From NCBI GenBank assembly GCA_035574915.1, contig DATLYJ010000177.1, forward strand, positions 1 to 61,450: a stretch of 61,450 bases of DNA, given 5' to 3'. The translations under genes and the position numbers were made by a program. This document shows positions 1-7,135 of the stretch, in pieces (the first letter of the stretch is position 1; each line of letters opens with the position of its first letter). The notes beneath the pieces are model-generated. The model searched no databases, was not told the origin of the DNA, and was given only the letters and a program-made list of their open reading frames with translations. The stretch is from Dehalococcoidia bacterium. Its GTDB lineage: Bacteria > Chloroflexota > Dehalococcoidia > DSTF01 > WHTK01.

Positions 1-1208
1 GCCGGCGCGCTGCCGTTGGCGGCCGGGCGCGGCTGCGGCTCCGGGCGCGAGCGCATGGCGGCGCGCATCTCGGGCAGCGGCTGGCGCGGGGCGATGTTCA
101 ACTCCGCCACGGACACGCGCGGCAGCTTGTGGCCCAGCTTCGCCTCGATCTCCCGCAGCTTCAGGAGGTCCACCGCGGTCACGATCGTGATGGCGCGGCC
201 GGCGCGGCCCATGCGGCCCGTGCGGCCGACGCGGTGGGTGAAGAGCTCCGGCGTCTCCGGGATGTCGTAGTTGATGACGCGCTCGATGTCCAGCATGTCG
301 ATGCCCCGCGCGGCGACGTTCGTCGCCAGGAGGACAGGCACGTGGCCGGCGCGGAAGCGGGCCATGATGCGGTCGCGGGCCTGCTGGCCCAGGTTGCCCT
401 GCAGCGCCTCGACCTCGTAGCCCATGCGGTTCAGGCGTCGCGCCAGGTTCTCGACGCCGTGCTTGGTGCGCCCGAAGACCAGGGTCGCGCCCTCGACCTC
501 TTCGTCGAGGAGGGCGAGGAGGATGCCGAACTTGTCGGCGTTCCAGGCCTCGATGACGATGTGCTCGATGTCAGGCTTCGACTCCGTCTTGACCGACACC
601 ACCTTCGGGTTGCGCAGGTACTTCGCCGACACCTTGTGCACCCACTCCGGCGTCGTCGCCGAGAACAGCGCCGTCTGGCGCCCGCGCGGCGTGCGGTCCA
701 GGATGCGCTCGATGTCGCGCGCGAAGCCCCGGTCCAGCATCTCGTCCGCCTCGTCCAGCACGGCGTAGCGGATGGAGCGCGTGTCCAAAGCGCCGCTGCC
801 CAGGTGGTCGAGCACGCGGCCCGGCGTGCCAACCACGACCTGCGCGCCGGCGCGCAGCGCGTCCAGTTGGGGGCCGTAGCCGACTCCGCCGTAGATCACG
901 GCGACGCGCAGGCCGGCGGGCTTGCCGATGTCTTCGAGCACCGACGCCACCTGCTGCGCCAGCTCGCGCGTCGGCGTCAGGACCAGCGCCTGCGGCGCCT
1001 TCAGCGCGGGGTCGCAGCGCTCGACCAGCGGCAGCCCAAAGGCCAGCGTCTTGCCCGAGCCCGTGTGCGCCTGCCCGATGACGTCGTGGCCTTCGAGGAG
1101 GAGGGGTATGGTCTGCGCCTGGATAGGGGTGGGGGTCGTGATGCCCTGGGCCTCGAGGGCCTCCACGGAGCTAGGGCGCAGGTTGAACGAACGGAACGAC
1201 AAATCCAT
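1..1208 (-). CDS. DEAD-box ATP-dependent RNA helicase (C-terminus beyond window)
   Basis: Superfamily 2 RNA helicase that uses ATP to unwind short RNA duplexes, typically in ribosome assembly or mRNA turnover. The frame starts at an ATG at 1208, with AAAGGA five bases upstream, and runs off the left edge, so about 402 codons are visible. In order it shows the Q motif PTPIQAQ (residues 26-32), Walker A AHTGSGKT (47-54), PTRELAQ, the VLDEADE box, LFSATTP, and the second RecA domain ending in HRVGRTGR. The tail after that becomes Pro/Arg-rich, as in RhlE/CsdA-like proteins, but the subfamily cannot be fixed without the missing end. It is transcribed away from the rest of the window. Confidence 0.95.
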   Translation of the reverse strand, partial: MDLSFRSFNLRPSSVEALEAQGITTPTPIQAQTIPLLLEGHDVIGQAHTGSGKTLAFGLPLVERCDPALKAPQALVLTPTRELAQQVASVLEDIGKPAGLRVAVIYGGVGYGPQLDALRAGAQVVVGTPGRVLDHLGSGALDTRSIRYAVLDEADEMLDRGFARDIERILDRTPRGRQTALFSATTPEWVHKVSAKYLRNPKVVSVKTESKPDIEHIVIEAWNADKFGILLALLDEEVEGATLVFGRTKHGVENLARRLNRMGYEVEALQGNLGQQARDRIMARFRAGHVPVLLATNVAARGIDMLDIERVINYDIPETPELFTHRVGRTGRMGRAGRAITIVTAVDLLKLREIEAKLGHKLPRVSVAELNIAPRQPLPEMRAAMRSRPEPQPRPAANGSAP

Positions 1209-1494
1209 GTCCTTTCGGAGAATGCGGCTCTCCCATTCGGGTGCAAGCCCTCTCCGACAAGGACGCGTGGCCGTGATTCGACAAGTGGTTTGGGAAGGAG
1301 GCGGAGATTCGGTCTGGTCCGGACAATCGAGAACCCTTCACGTGGAAGGGAGCTGTCGGAGCGAGTGTCAGTTCGACGCTAATGAAATCGTTACTCCTTC
1401 TTGCGCTTATGTTAGCACACCAAAACGATATGCGGACGATAGACTCTCGCCCTGCGCGCCGCCTGCCCTGCCGCGATATGCTCTCAGGCGAGCT

Positions 1495-1750
1495 ATGGCC
1501 CCGTATGAGGCCGACCACGAGCGGGCACGACAGCACGGACTCACCGAGCGCGGGGCTCGAGGTGTTACGCCTTGCCGCCGAGGGACTGAACAGCCAGGAG
1601 ACCGGCTTGCGCCTCCACATCAGCGAGAACACCGTCCGGACACACTTCGCCAGGGTCGCCGGCAAGCTGGGGGCGAGGAATGCCTGCCAGCTCGGCGCCC
1701 GCGCGGTGGAGCTTGGGATACTGCGACCAAGTGATGTCAACAATCGTTGA
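1495..1750 (+). pseudogene. LuxR/GerE-type HTH protein, frameshifted at a G run
   Basis: The segment reads as a single LuxR-type helix-turn-helix domain (about 85 residues) only if one base is removed. The first part, from ATG 1495, gives ...HGLTER in one frame. After the GGGG run at 1552-1555 the next frame gives LEVLRLAAEGL, then HISENTVRTHFARVAGKLG, the classic recognition helix, ending at 1750. LTER followed directly by LEVLR is the normal family spacing, so an extra G is the simplest explanation. A 122-codon frame opening at 1382 covers the helix part intact, so a translated variant with an unrelated N-terminus is also possible. No receiver domain is nearby. It could be a decayed gene, a sequencing error, or a slippery site. 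Confidence 0.6.
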
Positions 1751-1847
1751 CACGACACGAGAATCAACGTTTGTTGATACCAACTTGACCTCCACAACTG
1801 TACGTTTGTCCCCACCAGATCATCTCGGAAGAGCCTAGGAGGGGGCC

Positions 1848-2656
1848 ATGCGCCTTCTCAGAGGGCGCGAAGCATTTCGTCGATCATTCCTCGGCATTGC
1901 CGCCACAGGAACAGTGGTGGTCCTAGCGGCCATCTCAGTGTTTCTAATTGTCCGGCAAGCCGCGGTCGGTGGGGGCGTCTCTGCGCGCCCTCAGGCCACG
2001 GTCCTTCCCGGGACCCTTGTCTGTGGAAAGACCTTCGGGCCAGCAGGAGAGGTCGTGGAATCGTATTGTCTCCCCGGCTCGCCGCCTTCGGAGTTCTGGT
2101 ACGTACCGCTCTTGGAGGCTGACAGTAAGAAGCCCCGGGCCAATGGCGTTGTGAACGGGATGCTGATCGGGCCTTCAGTCCAGCCCCGAGGTGGCCCGTG
2201 TGATACTCGCCTTCCTGATGGCCGCTTGCCTTCGCCAACTCCGGCAGCCGCCTCGGAAGCCACGGGGACCGAACTCGAGGTCAGGCCCAAATATCTGCCG
2301 GTAAAGACGGATTTCGTGAGCGCAGAGGCCCTGCGATGCGGTGCTGGACCGGCAGGATTGTCGTGGGTCGAGATGACCTTTCACGTTCGGCCAGATCCCG
2401 CCTCTCTGGGCGCTACGGCGGCATGCTGGTCATACTACGCACGCGTGGCGAACAAGCCGCGCAAGTGGATGTTCCTGCTGATCGCGTGGCGAGTACGACG
2501 GTGGCTGGGCGCCGGAGTGTCGCAGTCCGGCCGCTCACCGAGGATGGGTTCGGGGATTCAGCGTTAGTGATCGCCGAGCCATTTGGTGTCACCGTCATTC
2601 GCGCTCACGGGATTCCCTTCGCGGAACTGGAACGCATAGCGGCTGGACTCTACTAA
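1848..2656 (+). pseudogene. Membrane-anchored extracellular protein of unknown function, frameshifted
   Basis: The N-terminus (ATG 1848, preceded by AGGAGGGGG) is basic and then has one hydrophobic segment (about residues 14-36), so the rest should lie outside the membrane. The first frame stays sensible to ...HVRPDPASL at 2408; thereafter a different frame continues as RYGGMLVILRTRGEQ and ends LERIAAGLY at 2656. Restoring one G to the GGG at 2408-2410 joins them into one protein of about 269 residues. Its C-terminal pattern (Met-Leu-Val-Ile strand, ending in an Ile-Ala-x-x-Leu helix) resembles DUF4367-like lipoprotein domains, which I offer only as a resemblance. Left uncorrected, the first frame ends at 2567. 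A good SD for the next gene follows 4 bases after the restored stop, suggesting an operon. Confidence 0.55.
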
Positions 2657-2667
2657 AGGAGAAATTC

Positions 2668-3294
2668 ATGCGCCGCATTTGTGCCTTCCTGATTGCTGCG
2701 ACCCTTGGAGGGGCAGTAGTCGGGTCGCTTTTTCCCGTGTCCTCAGCTGCCGCAGTCTACGTAACGCTCTATTCCCATGGGGGAGCTGGCAACTACCTGG
2801 AGTGCGGTTGGCACGGCGTATGCATTAACCCTCCAAGCCCAGGAAACGCGCTGGATTGGTCGTCTCACAGCGGCTCTCCAGAAAACGTCTTTTGGCGGTC
2901 GTACGGTGAGAGGAGCGATTACACCGACTACATAGCAGTCGCTACTATCCGGACTCAACACAGTGGATGTCACAGGGTCCGGGTCGACGTGTCTGACGCC
3001 TTTGGATTCTCGAAGGGCTCGATTCTCTATACTCATACCAACACATCGAAAGCCGGACAGGCATTCTACATCTATGGGGGGCCTAATCCAGCCTGGACGA
3101 GCTCATTGATCGCGTCCACTGTGTGGGACGGGAGCAATTGCTCCTGGTCCGGCTACCATAATCACCAGTTATCCACGGGGTACCCTTGGTACGACAATTG
3201 GTCGAGGTATCCTTCCGCTCCCGCCAATGGCTGGTCAAACCCGACGCTCTGGCTCTGGCATCAGTCGCTCCAGGGATGGTGTTGGTCTTGTTAG
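2668..3294 (+). CDS. Secreted Trp/Tyr/Ser-rich protein of unknown function
   Basis: A 208-residue protein with a clear Sec signal peptide: MRRICAFLIAATLGGAVVG, a hydrophobic core and likely cleavage near SSAAA about residue 28. The mature part is rich in Trp, Tyr, Ser, Asn and Gly, has eight or so Cys, and ends WLWHQSLQGWCWSC, so an exported, disulfide-stabilised domain is likely. The start is supported by AAAGGAG seven bases upstream. Base composition is visibly less GC-rich than the flanking metabolic genes, and it follows another exported gene 11 bases upstream, so both look like a small acquired accessory unit. I recognise no family. Confidence 0.75.
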   Translation: MRRICAFLIAATLGGAVVGSLFPVSSAAAVYVTLYSHGGAGNYLECGWHGVCINPPSPGNALDWSSHSGSPENVFWRSYGERSDYTDYIAVATIRTQHSGCHRVRVDVSDAFGFSKGSILYTHTNTSKAGQAFYIYGGPNPAWTSSLIASTVWDGSNCSWSGYHNHQLSTGYPWYDNWSRYPSAPANGWSNPTLWLWHQSLQGWCWSC

Positions 3295-3363
3295 TGGCGA
3301 TCGCCGCCCGCTCCGCCCCATCCGCTTGCCCTCACACCACCCGTCACCTACGATTGCGAAGCT

Positions 3364-4062
3364 GTGACAACGCTTGCTGAAGTCGTGTCAGCGGCCCGCT
3401 CGCAGGGACGCCGGCTCCTGAACGAGGTCGAGGCGAAGCAGGTGCTGGCCGAGGCCGGCGTGCCCGTCGTGCCGGCAAAGCTGGCGCGGACGCGGGACGA
3501 GGCCGTCGCCCTGGCGCGCGAGGCCGGCTTCCCCGTCGCCCTCAAGGTCGTCTCGCTCGATATCGCCCACAAGAGCGATGTCGGCGGCGTGAAGCTCGGC
3601 CTCGCCGACGAGGCCGCCGTCGCCGCCGCCTTCGACGAGATCATGACCTCGGCGAAGCAGGCGCAGCCTGACGCCCGCATCGACGGCGTCTCCGTCCAGG
3701 AGATGGCCGCGCCCGGCACCGAGGTCATCATCGGGGTGAACACGGACCCGCAGTTCGGGCCCGTGCTCATGTTCGGGCTCGGCGGCGTCCTCGTCGAAGT
3801 GCTCGAAGACGTCGCCTTCCGCATCGTCCCCATCGAGCCCCGCGACGCCCGCCACATGGTGCGCGAGATCAAGGGCTTCAAGCTGCTCGAGGGCTACCGC
3901 GGCTCGCCGCCGGCGGATGTCGCGGCCCTGGAGTCGCTGCTGCTCAAAGTCTCGGAGTTCGTCGACGCCCACCCGGAGGTGGCGGAGCTGGACCTTAACC
4001 CCGTGTTCGCCTACCCGGACGGAGCGGTGGCCGTGGACGCGCGCATCGTCCTGGCGGATTAG
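3364..4062 (+). CDS. ATP-grasp domain protein (acyl-CoA synthetase NDP-forming, beta-subunit-like)
   Basis: A 232-residue ATP-grasp_5 protein, the beta-type half of ADP/NDP-forming acyl-CoA synthetases, which couple acyl-CoA hydrolysis to nucleotide phosphorylation. Visible family marks are the N-terminal LLNEVEAKQVLAEAGVPVV helix, FPVALKVVSLDIAHKSDVGGV (nucleotide-binding strand and loop), a central GTEVIIGVNTDPQFGPVLMFGLGG segment split here as EVIIGV and PVLMFGLGG, and the C-terminal ELDLNPVFAY strand. Length matches a free-standing beta chain; no CoA-binding alpha domain is adjacent, so the partner must be elsewhere. The start is GTG at 3364. Composition returns to the strongly GC-rich pattern of housekeeping genes. 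Confidence 0.85.
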   Translation: MTTLAEVVSAARSQGRRLLNEVEAKQVLAEAGVPVVPAKLARTRDEAVALAREAGFPVALKVVSLDIAHKSDVGGVKLGLADEAAVAAAFDEIMTSAKQAQPDARIDGVSVQEMAAPGTEVIIGVNTDPQFGPVLMFGLGGVLVEVLEDVAFRIVPIEPRDARHMVREIKGFKLLEGYRGSPPADVAALESLLLKVSEFVDAHPEVAELDLNPVFAYPDGAVAVDARIVLAD

Positions 4063-4145
4063 CGGGGAGGACAGAGCGCGGTGCCAGAAGGGTGCAGCGC
4101 GGACCTGAGCGGACTGTCAGCCGTCAGACGTCGAGGGAGTAGGGA

Positions 4146-4238
4146 TTGAACAAGCGTAAGAGAGTGGCCTGGGCGAAGCACCGCAAGAAGGCGAAGAAGC
4201 TGCTTCTCAAGAAGCGAGCCGCCAGGGAGTCGAAGTAA
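4146..4238 (+). CDS. AURKAIP1/COX24-domain ribosomal microprotein (mS38/bS22-like)
   Basis: A 30-codon frame starting with TTG at 4146, preceded by GAGGGAGTAGGGA and by an in-frame TAG at 4140, which fixes this start. The product is almost entirely basic: KRKRVAWAKHRKKAKKLLL in the core, then KKRAARESK. The K-R-K-R ... K-H-R-K-K pattern matches the short AURKAIP1/COX24 (DUF1713) domain, known as mitochondrial mS38 and as the 33-residue bS22 bound near the decoding centre of mycobacterial ribosomes. Assignment rests on this pattern and size alone. The gene stands alone between a plus-strand ATP-grasp gene and a GC-rich hairpin. Confidence 0.65.
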   Translation: MNKRKRVAWAKHRKKAKKLLLKKRAARESK

Positions 4239-4260
4239 CAGGCCTCACCTGAATTCCGCC

Positions 4261-4295
4261 CGCTGTCCCGGGCCGCTGCCGGCCCCAGCGACAGC
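4261..4295. terminator. GC-rich nested hairpin between convergent genes
   Basis: An outer stem CGCTGTC / GACAGCG encloses an inner GGGCCG-CTG-CCGGCCC stem, located between the end of the plus-strand microprotein gene and the stop of the minus-strand reductase gene. There is no T-tract, so it may be a roadblock or transcript-end stabiliser rather than a canonical intrinsic terminator. Confidence 0.4.
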
Positions 4296-4313
4296 GTCAC
4301 AGCGTCCGCAGAC

Positions 4314-4649
4314 TCAACCCTCGAGGTCGATAGCCACGGGAAGCGCGGAGCGGCCCCAGTCCGCGAGGTCTCCCGAGTACCCCGGACTGTACTTCTCGAG
4401 TAGCAGGCGCCGGGCGAGGGCGTCCTCTTCGCTGTCCGCGTCCACGAGCCGGGCGCGGCCGGCATGGTCGACGTCGGCGATGCGCACCCGCACCTCCGGG
4501 TTGCGCATGAGGTTACGCACCCAATCGGAACGGTGGCGGCCGCCGGCGAGCAGGTACAGGGTATCGCCCTGGCGAGCAAACCAGATCTCGATAGTGTGCG
4601 GCCTGCCGGTGACGCGGCCTGTAGTGGTGAGATAGCAGTAGGGTGTCAC
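4314..4649 (-). CDS. Deazaflavin (F420)-dependent nitroreductase family protein
   Basis: A 111-residue single-domain split-barrel protein of the DDN/DUF385 family, whose members use reduced coenzyme F420 to reduce quinones, nitro compounds or other substrates. Typical family features are YLTTTGRVTGRPHTIEIWFA at the start (beta-turn with the GR..G.P motif), LYLLAGGRHRSDWVRNL in the middle, and NPEVRVRIAD. Its ATG at 4649 overlaps the stop of the upstream S51 peptidase gene as ATGA, implying translational coupling as the last gene of a minus-strand operon. Substrate is unknown. Confidence 0.85.
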   Translation of the reverse strand: MTPYCYLTTTGRVTGRPHTIEIWFARQGDTLYLLAGGRHRSDWVRNLMRNPEVRVRIADVDHAGRARLVDADSEEDALARRLLLEKYSPGYSGDLADWGRSALPVAIDLEG

Positions 4650-5392
4650 CGCGCCCGCTCAGGCGGCGGGAGCGAGTCGATGACGTCGCCCGGGCGGTAG
4701 AGGCGGGGCGCGGCGCCTTTCTCGAAGACCTGGACGCGCTTGTGGCCCATCGCCCGCCAGGCGCCGTCGTGCCAGACAATCGCCGTATCCTCGTCCACGC
4801 CGGCAAGCTTCTGGCCCGGCGCGAGACCATCGATGGCGCGCTGCAGCATCTCCGGCCGGCGCTCGGCGAAGCGGTCGAAGTGGGACATCGCCCGCACCGG
4901 CGCGGCCAGACCAAGGCCCGTAGGGCCGGGTGGCGCCTGGCCATCGGGACCGGGCTGGTGCACGTGGGGGTTCAGCACCCCGAGGCCGCCGCTGGCCCCG
5001 GCGACCGCCGCGCCGGCTGCATTCGCATCCTGGAGGGCTGCCCAGGCGAGGGTGCCGTCGAAGGAGCGGGCGAGGTAGGCGGCGCTGCCGCCGGAGAACC
5101 AGACCAGGCCGGCGTTCGCGATCAGTTCGGCGTGCTTCTCGATGTTCGCCTCCTCCTGATTGCGGATGCGCACCGGTATCGCCTCGACCCCGAACTTACG
5201 GAAGTGTCGCACGCCGAGCTGCTCCCACCAGGCCATGCGCTCGTCCCCCTCCATGGCGCAGGCGGTGGCGATGAGGATGACGGCGCGCCCGTTCAGCACT
5301 TCCAGCAGGAAGCGGTCGACGACCTCCATCGTCTCCGTGTACTCGCCGGAGCCGGCGAGCACCAGGGGGCCGATACCGCCGTTCGCGGTCAT
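4646..5392 (-). CDS. Peptidase S51 / cyanophycinase-like serine hydrolase
   Basis: A 248-residue protein with the S51 (dipeptidase E/cyanophycinase) architecture: GPLVLAGSGEYTE at the N-terminus, a Rossmann-like strand AVILIATACAMEG, LVWFSGGSAAYLA, and the probable nucleophile elbow AGASGGL, where the usual GxSAGA has Gly for Ala. The start was taken as ATG 5392 because the family N-terminus begins there and it overlaps the upstream hydrolase stop as ATGA; the frame is open 65 codons further but that part is low-complexity Arg/Pro. Likely a small-peptide or ester hydrolase in the cytoplasm; substrate not predictable. Confidence 0.8.
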   Translation of the reverse strand: MTANGGIGPLVLAGSGEYTETMEVVDRFLLEVLNGRAVILIATACAMEGDERMAWWEQLGVRHFRKFGVEAIPVRIRNQEEANIEKHAELIANAGLVWFSGGSAAYLARSFDGTLAWAALQDANAAGAAVAGASGGLGVLNPHVHQPGPDGQAPPGPTGLGLAAPVRAMSHFDRFAERRPEMLQRAIDGLAPGQKLAGVDEDTAIVWHDGAWRAMGHKRVQVFEKGAAPRLYRPGDVIDSLPPPERAR

Positions 5393-6264
5393 GGCGCGCT
5401 CCGTGCCGGGACCTCGGCGGCGATGCGCTCGGCCCAGGAGCGGAGGGCCGCCGCGGCTTCCGGGTGGCCGAGGATGCCGTGCCGGCCGCCTTCGATGGCG
5501 TGGAACTCGGAACCGGGGATGCCTTCGTGCAGGGCCTTGCCCCAGGCGAAGGGCACCGTCTGGTCGGCGGTGCCGTGGATCACGCACACAGGCATCTTCA
5601 GCTCGGCGAGCCTGGGCGCGAAGTCGAACCCCACGTAGGCGGCGAAGTTCCGGATCTCGCCGGAGGAGTAGCGGAAGAGTTCCTCGTCCGAGAGCGCCTC
5701 GAGCGCCGCCTGGAGGGCGGCACGCCGCTCCTCGGTGCCGGGTTCGCCGGCCTGGGCTTCCGCTGCCGGCGCCTCGCGCAGGCGATGCTTTCTCGACTCG
5801 AAGACAGCGCGGGCGCCCTCGCTGCGGAAGCGCTCGACGAGCGCGAGCCGCTGGCGGGAGACTTCGCGGCTCTGATCCATCAGGTTGGCGCCGGTGTTCG
5901 GGAGCGCGAGGGCGGTTGTGCGCTCAGGCCGGCTGAGCGCGAACTGCAGCGCGATCGGCCCGCCGGCCGAGCTGCCGATAATGACCGCGCTCCCGATACC
6001 GAGATGGTCGAGGAGGGCCGCGGCGTCGTCCGCCAGGTCCTCGAGGTCGTAGTCGCCATCCACGTACTCGGTCTGGCCGCGGCAGCGGCGGTCGTAGGTG
6101 ACGAGCCGGAAGCGGTCTTCGGGAAGGACCTCGCGGATAACCTCCCGCGGTGGGGCAAGGGTGGTCGCCGCCCCGCCGTAGCCACCGTGAATGAAGAGCA
6201 CCGGCAGGCCGGAGCCACGGTCCTCGTAGCTGGTCATGACCCCGTTGACGCGCGCGAAGGGCAT
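5389..6264 (-). CDS. Alpha/beta-fold hydrolase
   Basis: A 291-residue alpha/beta hydrolase. Visible elements are VLFIHGGYGG (oxyanion strand-loop), YDRRCRGQTE, the nucleophile elbow IIGSSAGGPIALQ (Ser in GSSAGG), the late acid region CVIHGTADQTVPF, and the catalytic His in EGGRHGILGHP, so the triad is intact. The start ATG at 6264 lies 8 bases after the enoyl-CoA hydratase gene; the stop overlaps the S51 start. In this context it may hydrolyse an ester, lactone or C-C bond formed in a small catabolic pathway; the exact substrate is unknown. Confidence 0.9.
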   Translation of the reverse strand: MPFARVNGVMTSYEDRGSGLPVLFIHGGYGGAATTLAPPREVIREVLPEDRFRLVTYDRRCRGQTEYVDGDYDLEDLADDAAALLDHLGIGSAVIIGSSAGGPIALQFALSRPERTTALALPNTGANLMDQSREVSRQRLALVERFRSEGARAVFESRKHRLREAPAAEAQAGEPGTEERRAALQAALEALSDEELFRYSSGEIRNFAAYVGFDFAPRLAELKMPVCVIHGTADQTVPFAWGKALHEGIPGSEFHAIEGGRHGILGHPEAAAALRSWAERIAAEVPARSAP

Positions 6265-6272
6265 GCGGCCTC

Positions 6273-7082
6273 CTATCGTCCCGTGTACTTCGGGTCTCGC
6301 TTCTCGCGGAAGGAGGCGACGCCTTCCCGCGAATCCTCGGTCGCCCGGTGGGCGACGTTCAGGAAGCGCTCGTACTCGGCGTAGCCCTCGGCTTCCAGCA
6401 GCACTGAGCGGTTAACGGCGAACTTCCAGGCGGCGTAGTTCTTCGTCGGCCCGGATGCCAACTCATCGAGGAAGGTCTGAAGCTCCTGGTCCCAGGTCTC
6501 GGCCGGCCAGACGCGCGTGACGATGCCGTAGCGCTCCGCCTCGGCGGCATCGATGACGCGGCCCGTCATGAGCAGGTCCATCGCCCGGGACTGGCCGATG
6601 AGGCGGGGGAGAAGGAGCGGCGCCAGTTGGCCCGCGAAGATCGAGCGCCGCGAGCGGATGTCGCCGATGAGGGCGTCGCCGCGCATGACACGAAAGTCGC
6701 AGGACAAGGCGATCACCCAGCCGGCGCCGTGACATGGGCCGTTGATCGCGGCGACCACGGGCTTCGGCATGCTCATGAGCGTGCGGGTCATGTGGTAGTG
6801 CGGCCCGAACTCGCGCGTCAGGGTCGCCGGCTGACCGCTGGCCATCGGCGGGGCGCCGGGACGTTCGCCCATGCCGCCAACGATGTCGTCGCCGGCGGAG
6901 AAGGCGCGCCCTGCGCCGGTGAACACCACGCAGCGGACGTCATCGTCGCGGCCAACGTCCTGGCAGAACTTGATGATCTCGTCGATCATCCGCCAGGTGA
7001 TGGCGTTCAGCTTTTCGGGCCGGTTTAGCGTAATCCAGGCGATGGGGCCGCGCCGTTCGAAGAGTACGTCCTGAAAGTCCAA
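6273..7082 (-). CDS. Enoyl-CoA hydratase/isomerase family protein
   Basis: A 269-residue crotonase-fold protein: WITLNRPEKLNAI, CVVFTGAGRAFSAGDDI (oxyanion hole and CoA-binding loop), KPVVAAINGPCHGAGW (second oxyanion segment) and the C-terminal helix ending FREKRDPKYTG. The second catalytic Glu position reads SRRSIFAGQLAPLL, without the usual Glu pair of hydratases, so isomerase, hydrolase or decarboxylase chemistry is possible. The start is TTG at 7082, immediately beside a REP-like repeat whose minus strand supplies GGGGGTGAGG as the only SD-like sequence. First gene of the four-gene 4314-7082 unit. Confidence 0.9.
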   Translation of the reverse strand: MDFQDVLFERRGPIAWITLNRPEKLNAITWRMIDEIIKFCQDVGRDDDVRCVVFTGAGRAFSAGDDIVGGMGERPGAPPMASGQPATLTREFGPHYHMTRTLMSMPKPVVAAINGPCHGAGWVIALSCDFRVMRGDALIGDIRSRRSIFAGQLAPLLLPRLIGQSRAMDLLMTGRVIDAAEAERYGIVTRVWPAETWDQELQTFLDELASGPTKNYAAWKFAVNRSVLLEAEGYAEYERFLNVAHRATEDSREGVASFREKRDPKYTGR

Positions 7083-7125
7083 ACCTCACCCCCTGACCCC
7101 ATCTCCGCGGGCGGAGAAAAGGGAT
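7083..7125. repeat. REP-like element with small hairpin
   Basis: Between the P450 and hydratase genes lies CCTCACCCCCTGACCCC followed by the inverted repeat TCTCCGC-GG-GCGGAGA (7102-7117). This composition is typical of short interspersed repeats in GC-rich Chloroflexota genomes; the assignment is from memory of the pattern, and only one copy is visible here. Confidence 0.45.
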
Positions 7126-7135
7126 CTGTCCTTAA

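Noticed and set aside
129-1382. A 417-codon plus-strand frame across the helicase region.
   Set aside because: The minus strand encodes an unbroken DEAD-box helicase with all motifs; the plus frame is its shadow.
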